Shown here: positions 17,236 through 26,324 of the stretch, one piece after another | How positions within the stretch are numbered: position 1 is the stretch's first letter | How the letters are laid out: every line of letters begins with the position of its first letter | Assembly (NCBI RefSeq): GCF_000722685.1 | Contig: NZ_JPFV01000010.1 | Span: forward strand, 62,001 to 126,000 | Reading direction: 5' to 3' | Length of the DNA: 64,000 bases | DNA from: Streptococcus mitis | GTDB taxonomy: Bacteria > Bacillota > Bacilli > Lactobacillales > Streptococcaceae | Program-made: the position numbers and the translations under genes | Notes under the pieces: generated by a model | Told to the model about the DNA's origin: nothing | What the model saw: the letters and a program-made list of their open reading frames with translations, nothing else | Database searches by the model: none

Positions 17236-18102
17236 ATGAAACTACTCAAACCACTTTTAACTGTTTTAGCACTTGCCTTTGCCCTTATCTTTATCACAGC
17301 TTGTAGCTCAGGTGGAAACGCTGGTTCATCGTCTGGTAAAACCACTGCCAAGGCCCGCACAATCGATGAAATCAAAAAAAGCGGTGAGCTACGTATCGCC
17401 GTGTTTGGAGACAAGAAACCGTTTGGCTACGTTGACAATGATGGTTCTTACCAAGGTTACGATATCGAACTTGGTAACCAACTGGCTCAAGACCTTGGTG
17501 TCAAGGTTAAATACATTTCAGTCGATGCTGCCAACCGTGCGGAATACTTGATTTCAAACAAGGTAGATATTACTCTTGCCAACTTTACAGTAACTGACGA
17601 ACGCAAGAAACAAGTTGATTTTGCCCTTCCATACATGAAAGTTTCTCTTGGAGTCGTATCGCCTAAGACCGGTCTTATTACAGACGTCAAACAACTTGAA
17701 GGTAAAACCTTAATTGTTACAAAAGGAACGACCGCTGAAACTTATTTTGAGAAAAATCACCCAGAAATCAAACTTCAAAAATACGACCAATATAGTGACT
17801 CTTACCAAGCCCTTCTTGACGGACGTGGAGATGCCTTTTCAACTGACAATACTGAAGTTCTAGCTTGGGCACTTGAAAACAAAGGATTTGAAGTAGGAAT
17901 TACTTCTCTTGGTAATCCAGATACCATTGCGGCAGCAGTTCAAAAAGGCAACCAAGAATTGCTAGACTTCATCAATAAAGATATTGAAAAATTAGGCAAG
18001 GAAAACTTCTTCCACAAGGCCTATGAAAAAACACTTCACCCAACCTACGGTGACGCTGCTAAAGCAGATGACCTAGTTGTTGAAGGTGGAAAAGTCGACT
18101 AA
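17236..18102 (+). CDS. Amino-acid-binding lipoprotein of the ABC transporter
   Basis: A 288-residue family-3 solute-binding protein. A signal peptide ends in a lipobox FITAC (Cys near residue 23), followed by a Ser/Gly linker; it is anchored outside the membrane. The mature domain has the two-lobe pattern: KKSGELRIAVFGDKKPFGY, GYDIELGNQLAQDLG, the arginine-containing NFTVTDERKKQVDFALPY, and KGTTAETYF. It delivers the substrate to the two permeases encoded upstream. The substrate is unknown; the family covers glutamine, glutamate, arginine and cysteine. Confidence 0.92.
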   Translation: MKLLKPLLTVLALAFALIFITACSSGGNAGSSSGKTTAKARTIDEIKKSGELRIAVFGDKKPFGYVDNDGSYQGYDIELGNQLAQDLGVKVKYISVDAANRAEYLISNKVDITLANFTVTDERKKQVDFALPYMKVSLGVVSPKTGLITDVKQLEGKTLIVTKGTTAETYFEKNHPEIKLQKYDQYSDSYQALLDGRGDAFSTDNTEVLAWALENKGFEVGITSLGNPDTIAAAVQKGNQELLDFINKDIEKLGKENFFHKAYEKTLHPTYGDAAKADDLVVEGGKVD

Positions 18103-18113
18103 GTTTTAAAAAG

Positions 18114-18167
18114 AAAAACGGACAAGACTAGAATTCTGATAATCAGAATCTTATCTTGTTCGTTTTT
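18114..18167. terminator. Bidirectional terminator between the amino-acid operon and the CAP gene
   Basis: A long imperfect stem: AAAAACG-GACAAGA...GAATTCTGAT pairs with ATCAGAAT...TCTTGT-CGTTTTT. A-run and T-run ends serve both convergent genes. Confidence 0.85.
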
Positions 18168-18170
18168 TAT

Positions 18171-21100
18171 CTAGTCCATCATAGATGCAATCTCCATTAT
18201 TGCAACAACGTTTGTTGGATTATCAGAAGTCAATGAATGATTTGCGAACCCAAGAGCAACACGGAATTGTACATTCTTGTTTGCTGGGCTATAACCATCT
18301 CCCATCATCATAGCTGCATAGTGACCTGGTGAGTGTTTCCATACAGTATAGAAGTAGTGAGCTAACGCTTTTTCATTTGTAAGACTTACAATATCCCAAA
18401 CAGTTGTTGTTTCTGCTGTATTTTCAGTCATTGCATTTGTTTGTTTGTAGAATTCTGGATCATAAGCAGTTGACCAACGAGAACCATCAGGTCGTTTGTG
18501 CTTACCTTCCTTCTTACCTTGGTAACGCAATGAACCGTGATCTGCCATTTCATTAGCACGAATATTGGCAACTCGAGTTAGTTCGCTATCATCTGCTGCG
18601 ATGGTTGCAGGAGTCAAACCTTTACGAGTGCGTTCTTCATTAAGAAGCTCCATGAAGTGTTCATTAAGTTTACGATTATCTACAATTTGTTCAAGCTTAT
18701 CAAGTTCTCCTTGAGAAAGGCGTGATACTTTCCAAACTGAGATAAGTCCCATATCTCGAGGAAGTTCATCTCCGTCATCTGTTTCATCAACAGCTACACG
18801 GTCTTTATCAGGTTGAGAAAGATTGTCGTGTAGATACTTAGCACGACGGTGATCTTCATTGTTTGGATCCAAACCGTTTTCACCTAGACTCTTAATGTCT
18901 TTCCATGTACCATCAATGTCATAGTTATCATCAGTTGTTGGAACTACAACATCTGTTGGATCAGCGATACGTTTTTTCTTAGTACCATTATAGGTAATTG
19001 TGTCAACTGCAGCTTGAATTTCAACTAGCTCACGACTTTTAACAGTTCGTTCACCAGTTTTATTGTTTACTGAAATAATTTTGCGGTAACGCTTGAATCC
19101 GTCACGACCATTTTCAGTACGAGTTTCACCTTCGAAAAGGTTAGAATCATTTTCAGTACGAGAACCATGAGAAATTGTTTCAGTTTCTTCTTCAGTAACT
19201 TCAGACATCAATTTCTTAGTTCCATAATGAACAACTTTTTGTTTTGCTGGAACAGTGTTAATCAGTTCACGACTTACTTCTGTACGGTTTTGATTTTCAT
19301 CATTGATGTACTTAACTTTATAAGTTTCCTTACCATTTACCGCATCTTCAACTCGCTCATCACCTTCAAAAAGTTCAGGATCGGCAACTCGTTTTTCACC
19401 TTCAGCAGTAATAATTTTGTCTTCGTTAGCATAAGTGTAACGTTCTTTAGTTCCAACTTCGACTACTTCATCCACTGCTGGAACAGTTTCAGTATTGATT
19501 AGCTCACTCTTAACAAGTTTGCCATCTTCATAGTAGTCTTTGTAGTTTTCGATGATTTCACCGTTTTTACCTTTAGTTTTAACAACTCGTTGATCGTTGA
19601 AAAGTTTATCGCTTTTAACTTCAAGAGTATTGAAGTTTTCTCCAGCTTTGCGCTCAACTCGAGTTTTATTTTCTGTTAAAACTTTATGAGTTCCAACTCG
19701 AACAACCTCTTTAACCGGTTTTACTTCATCACTTTTAACCACAGATGAACGACCATTTCCGTAAACAATTGTAGTTTCAGTATAAGAACCTTTTTGACCC
19801 TTAGTTTCTACTACACGTTTTCCTTCATTTAATGTCTCATCTTTAACTTCTTCAGTTTCGTAATTTACTTCAACTGTTCGAGAAGTGCGACTTGTTTCCA
19901 AGTTTTCACCAGTTCCAATTTCTACAATTTCATCAACTGCTGGAACTTCATTTTCTCGTTTTTCATCACGAGAAACTTCCGTACCGTCTGGAGTGGTTAC
20001 AACTGTAGTAACAAGTTCATAAGAACCATCTTTACCAGCTTGAATTACTTTTTTCTCACCTTTCGGAAGGTCTGGATTTGTGTTGCTAGTAACTTTATGT
20101 TCAACCTTGTGGTTTTCACGAGTTACAGTTTCAATATTTTTCTTAGCAACTTTTATTCCGACATGAACAACTCTATTTTTTGCCTCTTTTTGAGTAGATG
20201 AAACAAGAGTACGACCAGTTTCAACACCATCTTCAAGTGTTACAGTGAAAACTTCAAGTTTTTCACCATTTTGTCCGGTTTCTACCTCTTTTTCTACTCC
20301 AGCATCTAAGTTTTCATCTGGAACGTATTCTGTACCAGGAAGAATAGGAGTGCGAACCACCTCTTCTTTTGTAGTACGAACCACTTCTTTAGAAGTTTTA
20401 GTCCCAACATGGATAACTTTATCAACTGCAGGAGTTGTTTGAGTTCCTGTTGCTACACGACTAACTTCTACACCATTTTCAATGGTAATTGTGTAAGTTG
20501 TTTCTGTTTTTCCTGCAACACCTTCTTGAACAACTTGAGTTTCACCAACATTAAGATTTGCATCTGGGACATGTTGGACTCCAGGTTCAATTACAGAAGT
20601 TTCTACTTCAGTTCGAGTAGTTACAACTTTTTTAACTTCAGGCTGAGCTGGAATGGCTGGCTGAGTTTCTACAGCTGGTTTTCCATCTTCTGCTGGTTTA
20701 GCAGGCACTTCTGGTTTTGCTGGAGTAGCAGGTTTAATAACTTCTTCAGTTGTTTTTTCACCAACTACAGTATTAGTTTTACCAGTTTCAACTTGTTCTT
20801 TGTTTCCTGGTAAAGTTGCTTGGTTATTACCTTCAACCTTATCTTTTTTCTCTTCTAAAGTTTTTTCTTCTTTAGTTGGAGTACCAGTTGTTTGGTCTTT
20901 GTTTTCTGGAACAGTTGGAGTTGTAACTTTAGTTTCAACTTCTTTTTTCTCTTCCTTTTTATCTAAGACCTTATCTTTTTCTGGTTTAGCTTCAGGCAAT
21001 GCAGGCTGAACTTCTGGAGTGCCTTTATCATCTTTAACTTCAACCTTTTTAGTTAGGTTATCAGATTTTTCCAATATTTTATTATCTTTATTAGCTACTT

Positions 21101-21524
21101 CTAATCTAGAAACTTGCTCAACTGCGTCTTCACCCTCAGTTCTTACCTGTGACTTAAGCTTTTCCTCTACCTTCGTTATTTCTGATAATTTTTCATATGA
21201 TTTATCGAGAGATTTAATCGAATCTTCAGAACCAACTTTTTTAGTAGCTACAAATGCTTTAGCCAATTCCTCTTTGGCATCTACTTTAGGTAGAAAACTC
21301 TTCTCTGTTTCTTTAATAGTATCAGTTGTTGTGTATTCTTTTTCTTTTGAAGAAGAGTCTGAAACGGTAACACTTTCACATTGCCCTTGATTTTGACTCG
21401 ATTGATTTTGCAACATAACTGTTCCAGCTGAAATTCCTAAAAGCGCTACAATTGCTGCTGAGATTACCCAACCTCTTCTACCTTTTTTCAAAGTCTTTTT
21501 TTCATTAGTATTTTGTCTATCCAT
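18171..21524 (-). CDS. Large surface protein: membrane anchor, seven G5 domains, C-terminal CAP domain
   Basis: A 1117-residue protein. After a charged N terminus, one helix (about residues 19-38) likely anchors it with the rest outside. Residues 45-300 are a Lys/Glu/Pro/Thr-rich, extended stalk. Then come seven G5-like repeats of 70-80 residues, each closing on a V-(H/E/R)-x-G-T segment such as KVIHVGTK, EIVEIGTG and TITYNGTK. The last 160 residues are a CAP/SCP-like domain (LLNEERTRKGL, RANEMADHGSL, HSPGHYAAMM). There is no LPxTG motif. G5 domains often bind peptidoglycan sugars or self-associate; bacterial CAP proteins are poorly understood. Cell-wall attachment or remodelling is inference. 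Confidence 0.85.
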   Translation of the reverse strand: MDRQNTNEKKTLKKGRRGWVISAAIVALLGISAGTVMLQNQSSQNQGQCESVTVSDSSSKEKEYTTTDTIKETEKSFLPKVDAKEELAKAFVATKKVGSEDSIKSLDKSYEKLSEITKVEEKLKSQVRTEGEDAVEQVSRLEVANKDNKILEKSDNLTKKVEVKDDKGTPEVQPALPEAKPEKDKVLDKKEEKKEVETKVTTPTVPENKDQTTGTPTKEEKTLEEKKDKVEGNNQATLPGNKEQVETGKTNTVVGEKTTEEVIKPATPAKPEVPAKPAEDGKPAVETQPAIPAQPEVKKVVTTRTEVETSVIEPGVQHVPDANLNVGETQVVQEGVAGKTETTYTITIENGVEVSRVATGTQTTPAVDKVIHVGTKTSKEVVRTTKEEVVRTPILPGTEYVPDENLDAGVEKEVETGQNGEKLEVFTVTLEDGVETGRTLVSSTQKEAKNRVVHVGIKVAKKNIETVTRENHKVEHKVTSNTNPDLPKGEKKVIQAGKDGSYELVTTVVTTPDGTEVSRDEKRENEVPAVDEIVEIGTGENLETSRTSRTVEVNYETEEVKDETLNEGKRVVETKGQKGSYTETTIVYGNGRSSVVKSDEVKPVKEVVRVGTHKVLTENKTRVERKAGENFNTLEVKSDKLFNDQRVVKTKGKNGEIIENYKDYYEDGKLVKSELINTETVPAVDEVVEVGTKERYTYANEDKIITAEGEKRVADPELFEGDERVEDAVNGKETYKVKYINDENQNRTEVSRELINTVPAKQKVVHYGTKKLMSEVTEEETETISHGSRTENDSNLFEGETRTENGRDGFKRYRKIISVNNKTGERTVKSRELVEIQAAVDTITYNGTKKKRIADPTDVVVPTTDDNYDIDGTWKDIKSLGENGLDPNNEDHRRAKYLHDNLSQPDKDRVAVDETDDGDELPRDMGLISVWKVSRLSQGELDKLEQIVDNRKLNEHFMELLNEERTRKGLTPATIAADDSELTRVANIRANEMADHGSLRYQGKKEGKHKRPDGSRWSTAYDPEFYKQTNAMTENTAETTTVWDIVSLTNEKALAHYFYTVWKHSPGHYAAMMMGDGYSPANKNVQFRVALGFANHSLTSDNPTNVVAIMEIASMMD

Positions 21525-21570
21525 CTTTATTTTCCTGACTTTTCACTGATTATATTTTTACATACTTACA

Positions 21571-22002
21571 CTATCTAATATATTTTTTAGAAAAACGATA
21601 ATTTCTAACAGTACCTATAATGCCTCCTAGGCTACATGTAAATAAAATCAAAATAAAAATGGAAAAGCTATCGTCAATTACTTTAATACTATATAGATAA
21701 TTAAAAATTAAAAATAAAGGTAGCGAAATCGGCAGTATAGTACAGCTCACAGCAGCTCGTCTCATTTCTTTGGTCTCTCCACTCATAAACCAAGTCAAAG
21801 GTAAAAATCGCATCCAGTTTAGATATTCTTTCTGTTGGACTTTTTCTTCAAACAAATGAGTAAATAAAGTATAAAACGGCAATGCGATATAATAAGTTGC
21901 TTTGACTAAAAAGTACATTACAGTTATAAAAATGGCAAAACCCCACCACATATCTCTAACTGTTTTATCAATATCACTTTCATATTTCGGTTTTCCAAAC
22001 AT
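21571..22002 (-). CDS. Small membrane protein of unknown function
   Basis: I do not recognise this 143-residue protein. It has about four hydrophobic segments (near residues 20-45, 65-75, 88-105 and 110-130) and basic cytoplasmic-looking ends (YRFSKKYIR). It lies 17 bp after the 303-residue membrane protein, so the two are probably co-transcribed, and 46 bp before the G5-CAP gene. The DNA is AT-rich. Function unknown. Confidence 0.75.
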   Translation of the reverse strand: MFGKPKYESDIDKTVRDMWWGFAIFITVMYFLVKATYYIALPFYTLFTHLFEEKVQQKEYLNWMRFLPLTWFMSGETKEMRRAAVSCTILPISLPLFLIFNYLYSIKVIDDSFSIFILILFTCSLGGIIGTVRNYRFSKKYIR

Positions 22003-22019
22003 CTTATTCTCCTAATCTA

Positions 22020-22931
22020 TTATTTCATTAAATTTGTAAATGTATTAATTGTTGTCATTTTGTTATTGTAATCAACTTTTCTTTGTAATTCTTGAAACTG
22101 ATAATTTAATTGCTCTGTCCTCATCATATCTTCATACATATTTTGCGCTTGTCCTAGGTCATAGGCTCTACCTTGATCAATTACATTAACCATATAAGCA
22201 AAAGCATCAAAATGAATATCTAACCCTGCTTGTTGCCTTGCATAAACAAATGGAATACTATTCAATTTCTCCATACAATAGTTTCTAGCTTGAGCAACTT
22301 CATCCTTATGTTTTTTTACTTGATCTGCTATTGGTTTTTCATGCTTCACTCGTTGATAAGCAAAATAAATTGGAGACCATAGCAGAACCCATGCTCCCAC
22401 CCAAAGGGAGTATTCAAAAGGTTTACTTAAGATTCCTAAACCAGAACTAGAAAATTCACCAAGTCTATCTATATAGGCAACTAAGAACAATGAGCCTAAA
22501 ATTCTGAAAATCCATCCCAAAACACTTAATTTCGGGTTGATAAGAGAAACATGTTTTCCATCTACTATATAAAAATACTTAGTCAGATCTTCTACTCTTT
22601 TAGACCAAATAGCAGCTTCAACTATTAAGTTTCTACTACGTTTAGGCTCTTCTATTGTCAAAAGATATTCTTGTAAAACAGTCTGGTATGATTGCGGATT
22701 AGCGATAGGATAATATTCATATTTTTTGCCTTCTGCAGTAATGACATCAAGTGAATGGTATGCACCATTATCAAAAACTTCAGACCAATGTTTATTTGGT
22801 AACCTCCCTTTTACATAGGCTTCCCAAATAGTCCATTCATCAAACAAATCTGACTTAGATTCATCCGGAATAATTCCTAAAAAATAATCTAACTCATTCT
22901 CCTCTTGAGAAATAATATCATTCTTATTCAT
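22020..22931 (-). CDS. Membrane protein of unknown function with C-terminal coiled region
   Basis: A 303-residue protein; the ATG at 22931 is chosen because AAAGGAG lies 8 bp upstream, and the 52-residue upstream extension overlaps the divergent regulator. About 135 acidic/aromatic N-terminal residues (EWTIWEAYVKGRLPNKHWSE) precede two helices (about 140-157 and 178-197). A polar, Gln-rich, probably helical tail follows (LNYQFQELQRKVDYNN). I cannot assign a family. First gene of the unit with the 143-residue membrane protein; divergent from the XRE gene, which probably controls it. Confidence 0.75.
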   Translation of the reverse strand: MNKNDIISQEENELDYFLGIIPDESKSDLFDEWTIWEAYVKGRLPNKHWSEVFDNGAYHSLDVITAEGKKYEYYPIANPQSYQTVLQEYLLTIEEPKRSRNLIVEAAIWSKRVEDLTKYFYIVDGKHVSLINPKLSVLGWIFRILGSLFLVAYIDRLGEFSSSGLGILSKPFEYSLWVGAWVLLWSPIYFAYQRVKHEKPIADQVKKHKDEVAQARNYCMEKLNSIPFVYARQQAGLDIHFDAFAYMVNVIDQGRAYDLGQAQNMYEDMMRTEQLNYQFQELQRKVDYNNKMTTINTFTNLMK

Positions 22932-22959
22932 CCATAAGTCTCCTTTCCTTGTTATTTTA

Positions 22960-22987
22960 TCATATTGTGGATATATACACAATATGA
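22960..22987. promoter_or_regulatory. Palindromic operator candidate between the XRE gene and the membrane-protein gene
   Basis: TCATATTGTG and CACAATATGA are perfect inverted arms separated by 8 bp, inside the 96-bp divergent promoter region. A TATGAT -10-like hexamer for the minus-strand gene overlaps one arm. Binding by the adjacent XRE protein would block that promoter; this is inference from symmetry and position. Confidence 0.65.
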
Positions 22988-23027
22988 AGTCAGATACTTT
23001 TTTCTTATAATTAAGTAAAAGGAGTTG

Positions 23028-23264
23028 ATGACGATAATCAGTTTTAACCCACTCTGGGCTACAATGAAGAAAAAAGAAGTTTCTCAATACAAGTTATTAA
23101 AATCCGGAGTTGATAATAAAACTCTTGACAGCCTAAAGAAAAATAAAAACATAACTTTACTAACTTTAGAAAAGCTATGTCGGATTTTAGATTGTCTTCC
23201 AAATGATATCGTTGAATTTATCGAAGAAACTCCCGATTCTAATATTCGTAACACATTTATCTAG
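23028..23264 (+). CDS. Small XRE/Cro-type HTH regulator
   Basis: A 78-residue protein that is nearly all one helix-turn-helix domain of the Cro/C1-like (HTH_26) group: VSQYKLLKSGVDNKTLDSL, LLTLEKLCRILDCLPNDIVEFIEE. The start at ATG 23028 keeps the conserved ISFNPLW segment; AAGGAG is close to it (3 bp), so spacing is not ideal. It is divergent from the 303-residue membrane protein with a perfect palindrome between. Likely a local repressor. Confidence 0.85.
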   Translation: MTIISFNPLWATMKKKEVSQYKLLKSGVDNKTLDSLKKNKNITLLTLEKLCRILDCLPNDIVEFIEETPDSNIRNTFI

Positions 23265-23337
23265 TTCTAATATTTATTCTTATGTCATAATATCTACGTT
23301 ATCTACTCTCCCTATCATTGTTCACAATATAAACCAA

Positions 23338-23400
23338 GTAATACTCTTCAAACCATATCAGCTTCACCTTGGATTATATTTGATTTTCATTGAGTATAAG
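23338..23400 (+). repeat. Collapsed BOX element (boxA start joined to boxC end)
   Basis: ATACTCTTCAAACCATATCAGC resembles a shortened boxA and TTTGATTTTCATTGAGTATAA is a boxC end, with nearly all of the middle missing (about 60 bp total). It is a decayed copy in the XRE/pyrE gap. Confidence 0.7.
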
Positions 23401-23410
23401 ATCCAATAAC

Positions 23411-23455
23411 ATCACAAAAAGAAATCAGGTAATCCTAGTGACTACCTGATTTTCT
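23411..23455 (-). terminator. Terminator after pyrE
   Basis: Minus strand AAATCAGGTA pairs with TACCTGATTT over an 11-base loop, then CTTTTTG. It lies directly downstream of the pyrE stop. Confidence 0.8.
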
Positions 23456-23460
23456 ATGTC

Positions 23461-24093
23461 TTAAGCATTTTGCCAATTTTCTTGGTCTTCTTTAAAGCTT
23501 TTTAGAAGGTCGAGCCCTTCTGGTGTGATGTAACCTTCTTCTTGAGCTAGGTGAATGAGTTCACTGTAGTTAGAAAGTGTTAACAGCTTAACACCAGCAT
23601 CTGCAAAGTTTTTGTCTGCTTTTGGCAATTGGTAGCTGAAAATCGCTACAACTCCAAGCACATCTGCTCCTTCTCGCTTGGCTGCTGCCACGGCCTCGAG
23701 AACAGAACCACCTGTTGAAATAAGGTCTTCAACCACTACCATCTTTTGCCCCTGAGCTACGCGGCCTTCGATTTGGTTACCAGCTCCGTGGTCTTTTGGT
23801 TTGCTACGGATGTAGGCAAATGGCAAGTTCATCTTATCAGCAATAATAGCTCCGTGTGGAATCCCTGCTGTTGCAGTTCCTGCAATCACTTCTACCTCTG
23901 GAAAGGTTTCTTTGATAGCTTCCACAAAGCCATTTTCAATGAGGGTACGAGTTTCTGGATAGGCAAGGGTCACACGGTTATCTGTATAAATGGGTGACTT
24001 GATACCAGATGCCCAAGTGAAAGGCTCCTCTGGTTTGAGGTAAACGGCTTGAATTTTCAAGAGGTGGCTAGCGATATCTTTAGCAAGTGTCAT
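23461..24093 (-). CDS. pyrE: Orotate phosphoribosyltransferase
   Basis: A 210-residue type-I PRTase that makes OMP from orotate and PRPP. The PRPP loop is [16 protein letters not shown] near residue 118, preceded by the [18 protein letters not shown] flexible loop. Second gene of pyrF-pyrE, 33 bp after pyrF with a AAAAGGAGA site, giving consecutive steps of UMP synthesis. Regulated with pyrF through the PyrR attenuator. Confidence 0.97.
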   Translation of the reverse strand: MTLAKDIASHLLKIQAVYLKPEEPFTWASGIKSPIYTDNRVTLAYPETRTLIENGFVEAIKETFPEVEVIAGTATAGIPHGAIIADKMNLPFAYIRSKPKDHGAGNQIEGRVAQGQKMVVVEDLISTGGSVLEAVAAAKREGADVLGVVAIFSYQLPKADKNFADAGVKLLTLSNYSELIHLAQEEGYITPEGLDLLKSFKEDQENWQNA

Positions 24094-24126
24094 GGTATTC
24101 TCCTTTTATTTTTCTAATCTAGTTCT

Positions 24127-24828
24127 TTAATTCCAGTCCTGTGTCCATTCATTCTTGATGGCATGATAAGCTGCAACAGGATCCTCAGCTTGGGTAATGG
24201 GACGTCCCACTACGATATAGTCACTACCGATTTGATAGGCATCAGCAGGTGTCATAACGCGTTTTTGATCTCCAATAGCAGCTCCCTGTGGACGAATGCC
24301 CGGTGTCAGACAAATAAACTCTGGTTTGGTTGCCTGCTTGATGACTTGCACTTCCTGAGCCGAGCAAACAACACCATCTAATCCCGCTTCAGCTGTCTTC
24401 TTAGCATAATGAATCACAGACTCTTGCAGGCTGGTTTGGATATTTTGAAACTCCTGCATCTGAGCTTCTGATGTTGATGTGAGCTGAGTGACAGCGATCA
24501 ATTTGGCTTGACTTCCAAGACCTTCACGCGCAGCCTTCATCATCTCTACACCGCCAGCCGCATGAACATTTGTCATATCCACACCAAGCTGAGACAGGAC
24601 CTTCATAGCTGATTTGACTGTATTGGGAATGTCATGAAGTTTGAGATCCAAAAAGACACTATGACCTTGACCTTTCAAGTAGGACACAATCTCAGGACCC
24701 GTTGCGTAATAAAGCTCCATCCCTACCTTAAGATAAAGGCTTTCTTCTGCTGGAAAAAGAGCTAAGAATTCCTTGACCACCTCAAAACTAGGAAAATCAA
24801 GAGCAATAACTGGACGATGTTCTCGCAT
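24127..24828 (-). CDS. pyrF: Orotidine-5'-phosphate decarboxylase
   Basis: A 233-residue TIM-barrel enzyme that decarboxylates OMP to UMP. The catalytic Lys-Asp cluster is in [17 protein letters not shown] near residue 60; the phosphate-gripper [14 protein letters not shown] and [13 protein letters not shown] follow. First gene of pyrFE, right behind an attenuator and promoter. Confidence 0.97.
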   Translation of the reverse strand: MREHRPVIALDFPSFEVVKEFLALFPAEESLYLKVGMELYYATGPEIVSYLKGQGHSVFLDLKLHDIPNTVKSAMKVLSQLGVDMTNVHAAGGVEMMKAAREGLGSQAKLIAVTQLTSTSEAQMQEFQNIQTSLQESVIHYAKKTAEAGLDGVVCSAQEVQVIKQATKPEFICLTPGIRPQGAAIGDQKRVMTPADAYQIGSDYIVVGRPITQAEDPVAAYHAIKNEWTQDWN

Positions 24829-24880
24829 AGGTTTCTCCTTTTACCTTTGCTAGTGAGAGAGTCTGGCCACAAGAAGCCAC

Positions 24881-24970
24881 GAAAAAAGGAACCTGCCAAC
24901 AGCAAGGTTCCACGAAAAATGGGTAGTCTCCACCCTTTTACCGTCTAACCTTAGCTGCCTCTCTGGACTG
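24881..24970 (-). promoter_or_regulatory. PyrR-dependent attenuator of pyrFE
   Basis: On the minus strand the PyrR RNA motif AGTCCAGAGAGGCAGCTAAG lies at about 24951-24970, in a stem-loop. It is followed by a terminator GGAACCT...AGGTTCC plus TTTTTT (24881-24911). In this system UMP-bound PyrR stabilises the anti-antiterminator and lets the terminator form, so pyrimidines turn the operon off. Confidence 0.9.
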
Positions 24971-24988
24971 CTTTAAAGGTTTTTTACT

Positions 24989-25017
24989 ATTCTATTATTT
25001 CTACTAACACTTGTCAA
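24989..25017 (-). promoter_or_regulatory. Promoter of pyrFE
   Basis: TTGACA (25012-25017) and TAGAAT (24989-24994) on the minus strand are 17 bp apart, just upstream of the PyrR motif and after the divIB stop. Confidence 0.85.
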
Positions 25018-25061
25018 GTAAAAACATGGTCACTAAAGAGCTATAGGAGAAAAGGTAGACC

Positions 25062-26315
25062 CTAACGACGCGATGAACGCCGGGTCGTTTGGTTTTGATT
25101 GCCCTCTTCCTCCAGCTTTTTCCTTTCCTCTTCTAGTTTATTCTGCTGTTCTTCCAGTCTTTTCTTCTCTTCCTCTTTTTGTTTCTTCTCAGCTTCCTTA
25201 GCCTCTTGTTTGGCTTTTTCCTCAGCCTCCATAATTAATTTATCCGCCACAGTGTAACTGTAAATTCCAGCTTCCATGTCGACCACACTTGGTTCTGACA
25301 ATTGTGGCTTAATCTTACTATAGTAAGGCAGTTTCTTACTCATTTCAGAAAGGGGAACCAAAACTTCGTCCGAATCATTCATAGTCACTCGAATTAAATC
25401 TGAAGTCACCTTGCTTGGAGCTAGTTCCACCTTTTGGATAGCAGATTTGAGTTCTGGACTAATTTGAGCAAGTTCTGACGTAAAGGCTTTGATTTGTTCG
25501 CTGTTATTAAAGAGAACTGATATATAAGTTTCTGGCAGACTCACCAAACTTACCGCACTGGTCTCAAGCTGACCGCTTGAAAGGATTGGATAATGACTTT
25601 CTCCAGAAACATAGTAGGCCACAATATCATATTCCTTGACCTTGATTGTAAACTTGGTTGGAAATTGATAGACAAGCTGAGCTGATTCAACCCAATAGTT
25701 AGACTTGATCTGCTCTTCATATTTTGCCTTGTCTAGCAGAAGGTTAATCGTATAATCCGAATCCTGAATGCCTGAAGCCTGTCGAATATCATCATCTGTA
25801 GTTTGCACTGTTCCCTCAACACGAATATCCTTCATGGTCGCATAAGGACTGAGCAAGTAGGCAGAGACAACCAATAAAAGCAGACTGAGAAACAAAATCG
25901 AGATAGCCCGCCAGATATGAACTCCTGGAATTTTCGGTTTGACCTGTTTTTCCTTTACAGGCTTTTTCTCTATTTTTTTATCCTGTTTATTCTGTTTCTT
26001 TGGCTCTTTGGATTTTGGTTCTTCTTTGGGTACTTCTTTTTTGACGTCTTCTGACTCTTCTGCTTCTTCTTTCGCATCTTCCTTAGCTGATTTTGGGTCT
26101 TTTGGTTCAGATTCACTCTCTTGGTCCTCAGTTGCATCTGACTTTTCAGATTTTGAAGCCATTCGAGTCTGTCTTTCCTTTTCCTTCTCCTCAGCTAGGG
26201 CCGCCTCTTCCTCAGCCTTCTTTTTTAGATATTCTTGGTTTCGTTTCTGCCATTCTGATAACTCTTTAAATTCTTCGAGGATTTCTTTGCCCTCTTTTTT
26301 CTTATCTTTTGACAT
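25062..26315 (-). CDS. divIB: Cell division protein DivIB/FtsQ
   Basis: A 417-residue bitopic membrane protein of the divisome, partner of FtsL/DivIC. A long charged cytoplasmic tail (about 1-135, Lys/Glu-rich) precedes a single helix near residues 138-157. The extracellular POTRA domain follows (MKDIRVEGTVQTTDDDIRQ), then a beta domain (VVDMEAGIYSYTV). The C terminus is a long Lys/Glu coiled coil ending in TTRRSSRR. Ends of this kind vary in length between streptococci. Last gene of murD-murG-divIB. Confidence 0.95.
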   Translation of the reverse strand: MSKDKKKEGKEILEEFKELSEWQKRNQEYLKKKAEEEAALAEEKEKERQTRMASKSEKSDATEDQESESEPKDPKSAKEDAKEEAEESEDVKKEVPKEEPKSKEPKKQNKQDKKIEKKPVKEKQVKPKIPGVHIWRAISILFLSLLLLVVSAYLLSPYATMKDIRVEGTVQTTDDDIRQASGIQDSDYTINLLLDKAKYEEQIKSNYWVESAQLVYQFPTKFTIKVKEYDIVAYYVSGESHYPILSSGQLETSAVSLVSLPETYISVLFNNSEQIKAFTSELAQISPELKSAIQKVELAPSKVTSDLIRVTMNDSDEVLVPLSEMSKKLPYYSKIKPQLSEPSVVDMEAGIYSYTVADKLIMEAEEKAKQEAKEAEKKQKEEEKKRLEEQQNKLEEERKKLEEEGNQNQTTRRSSRR

Positions 26316-26324
26316 TTACTTTCC

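Noticed and set aside
19167..21390. Several plus-strand frames rich in Phe/Ser/Asn opposite the G5-CAP gene
   Set aside because: Composition mirrors the Lys/Glu/Thr codons of the real gene; these are shadows.
22932..23087. 52-residue N-terminal extension of the 303-residue membrane protein
   Set aside because: It overlaps the divergent XRE gene and its promoter, while a good ribosome site precedes the ATG at 22931.
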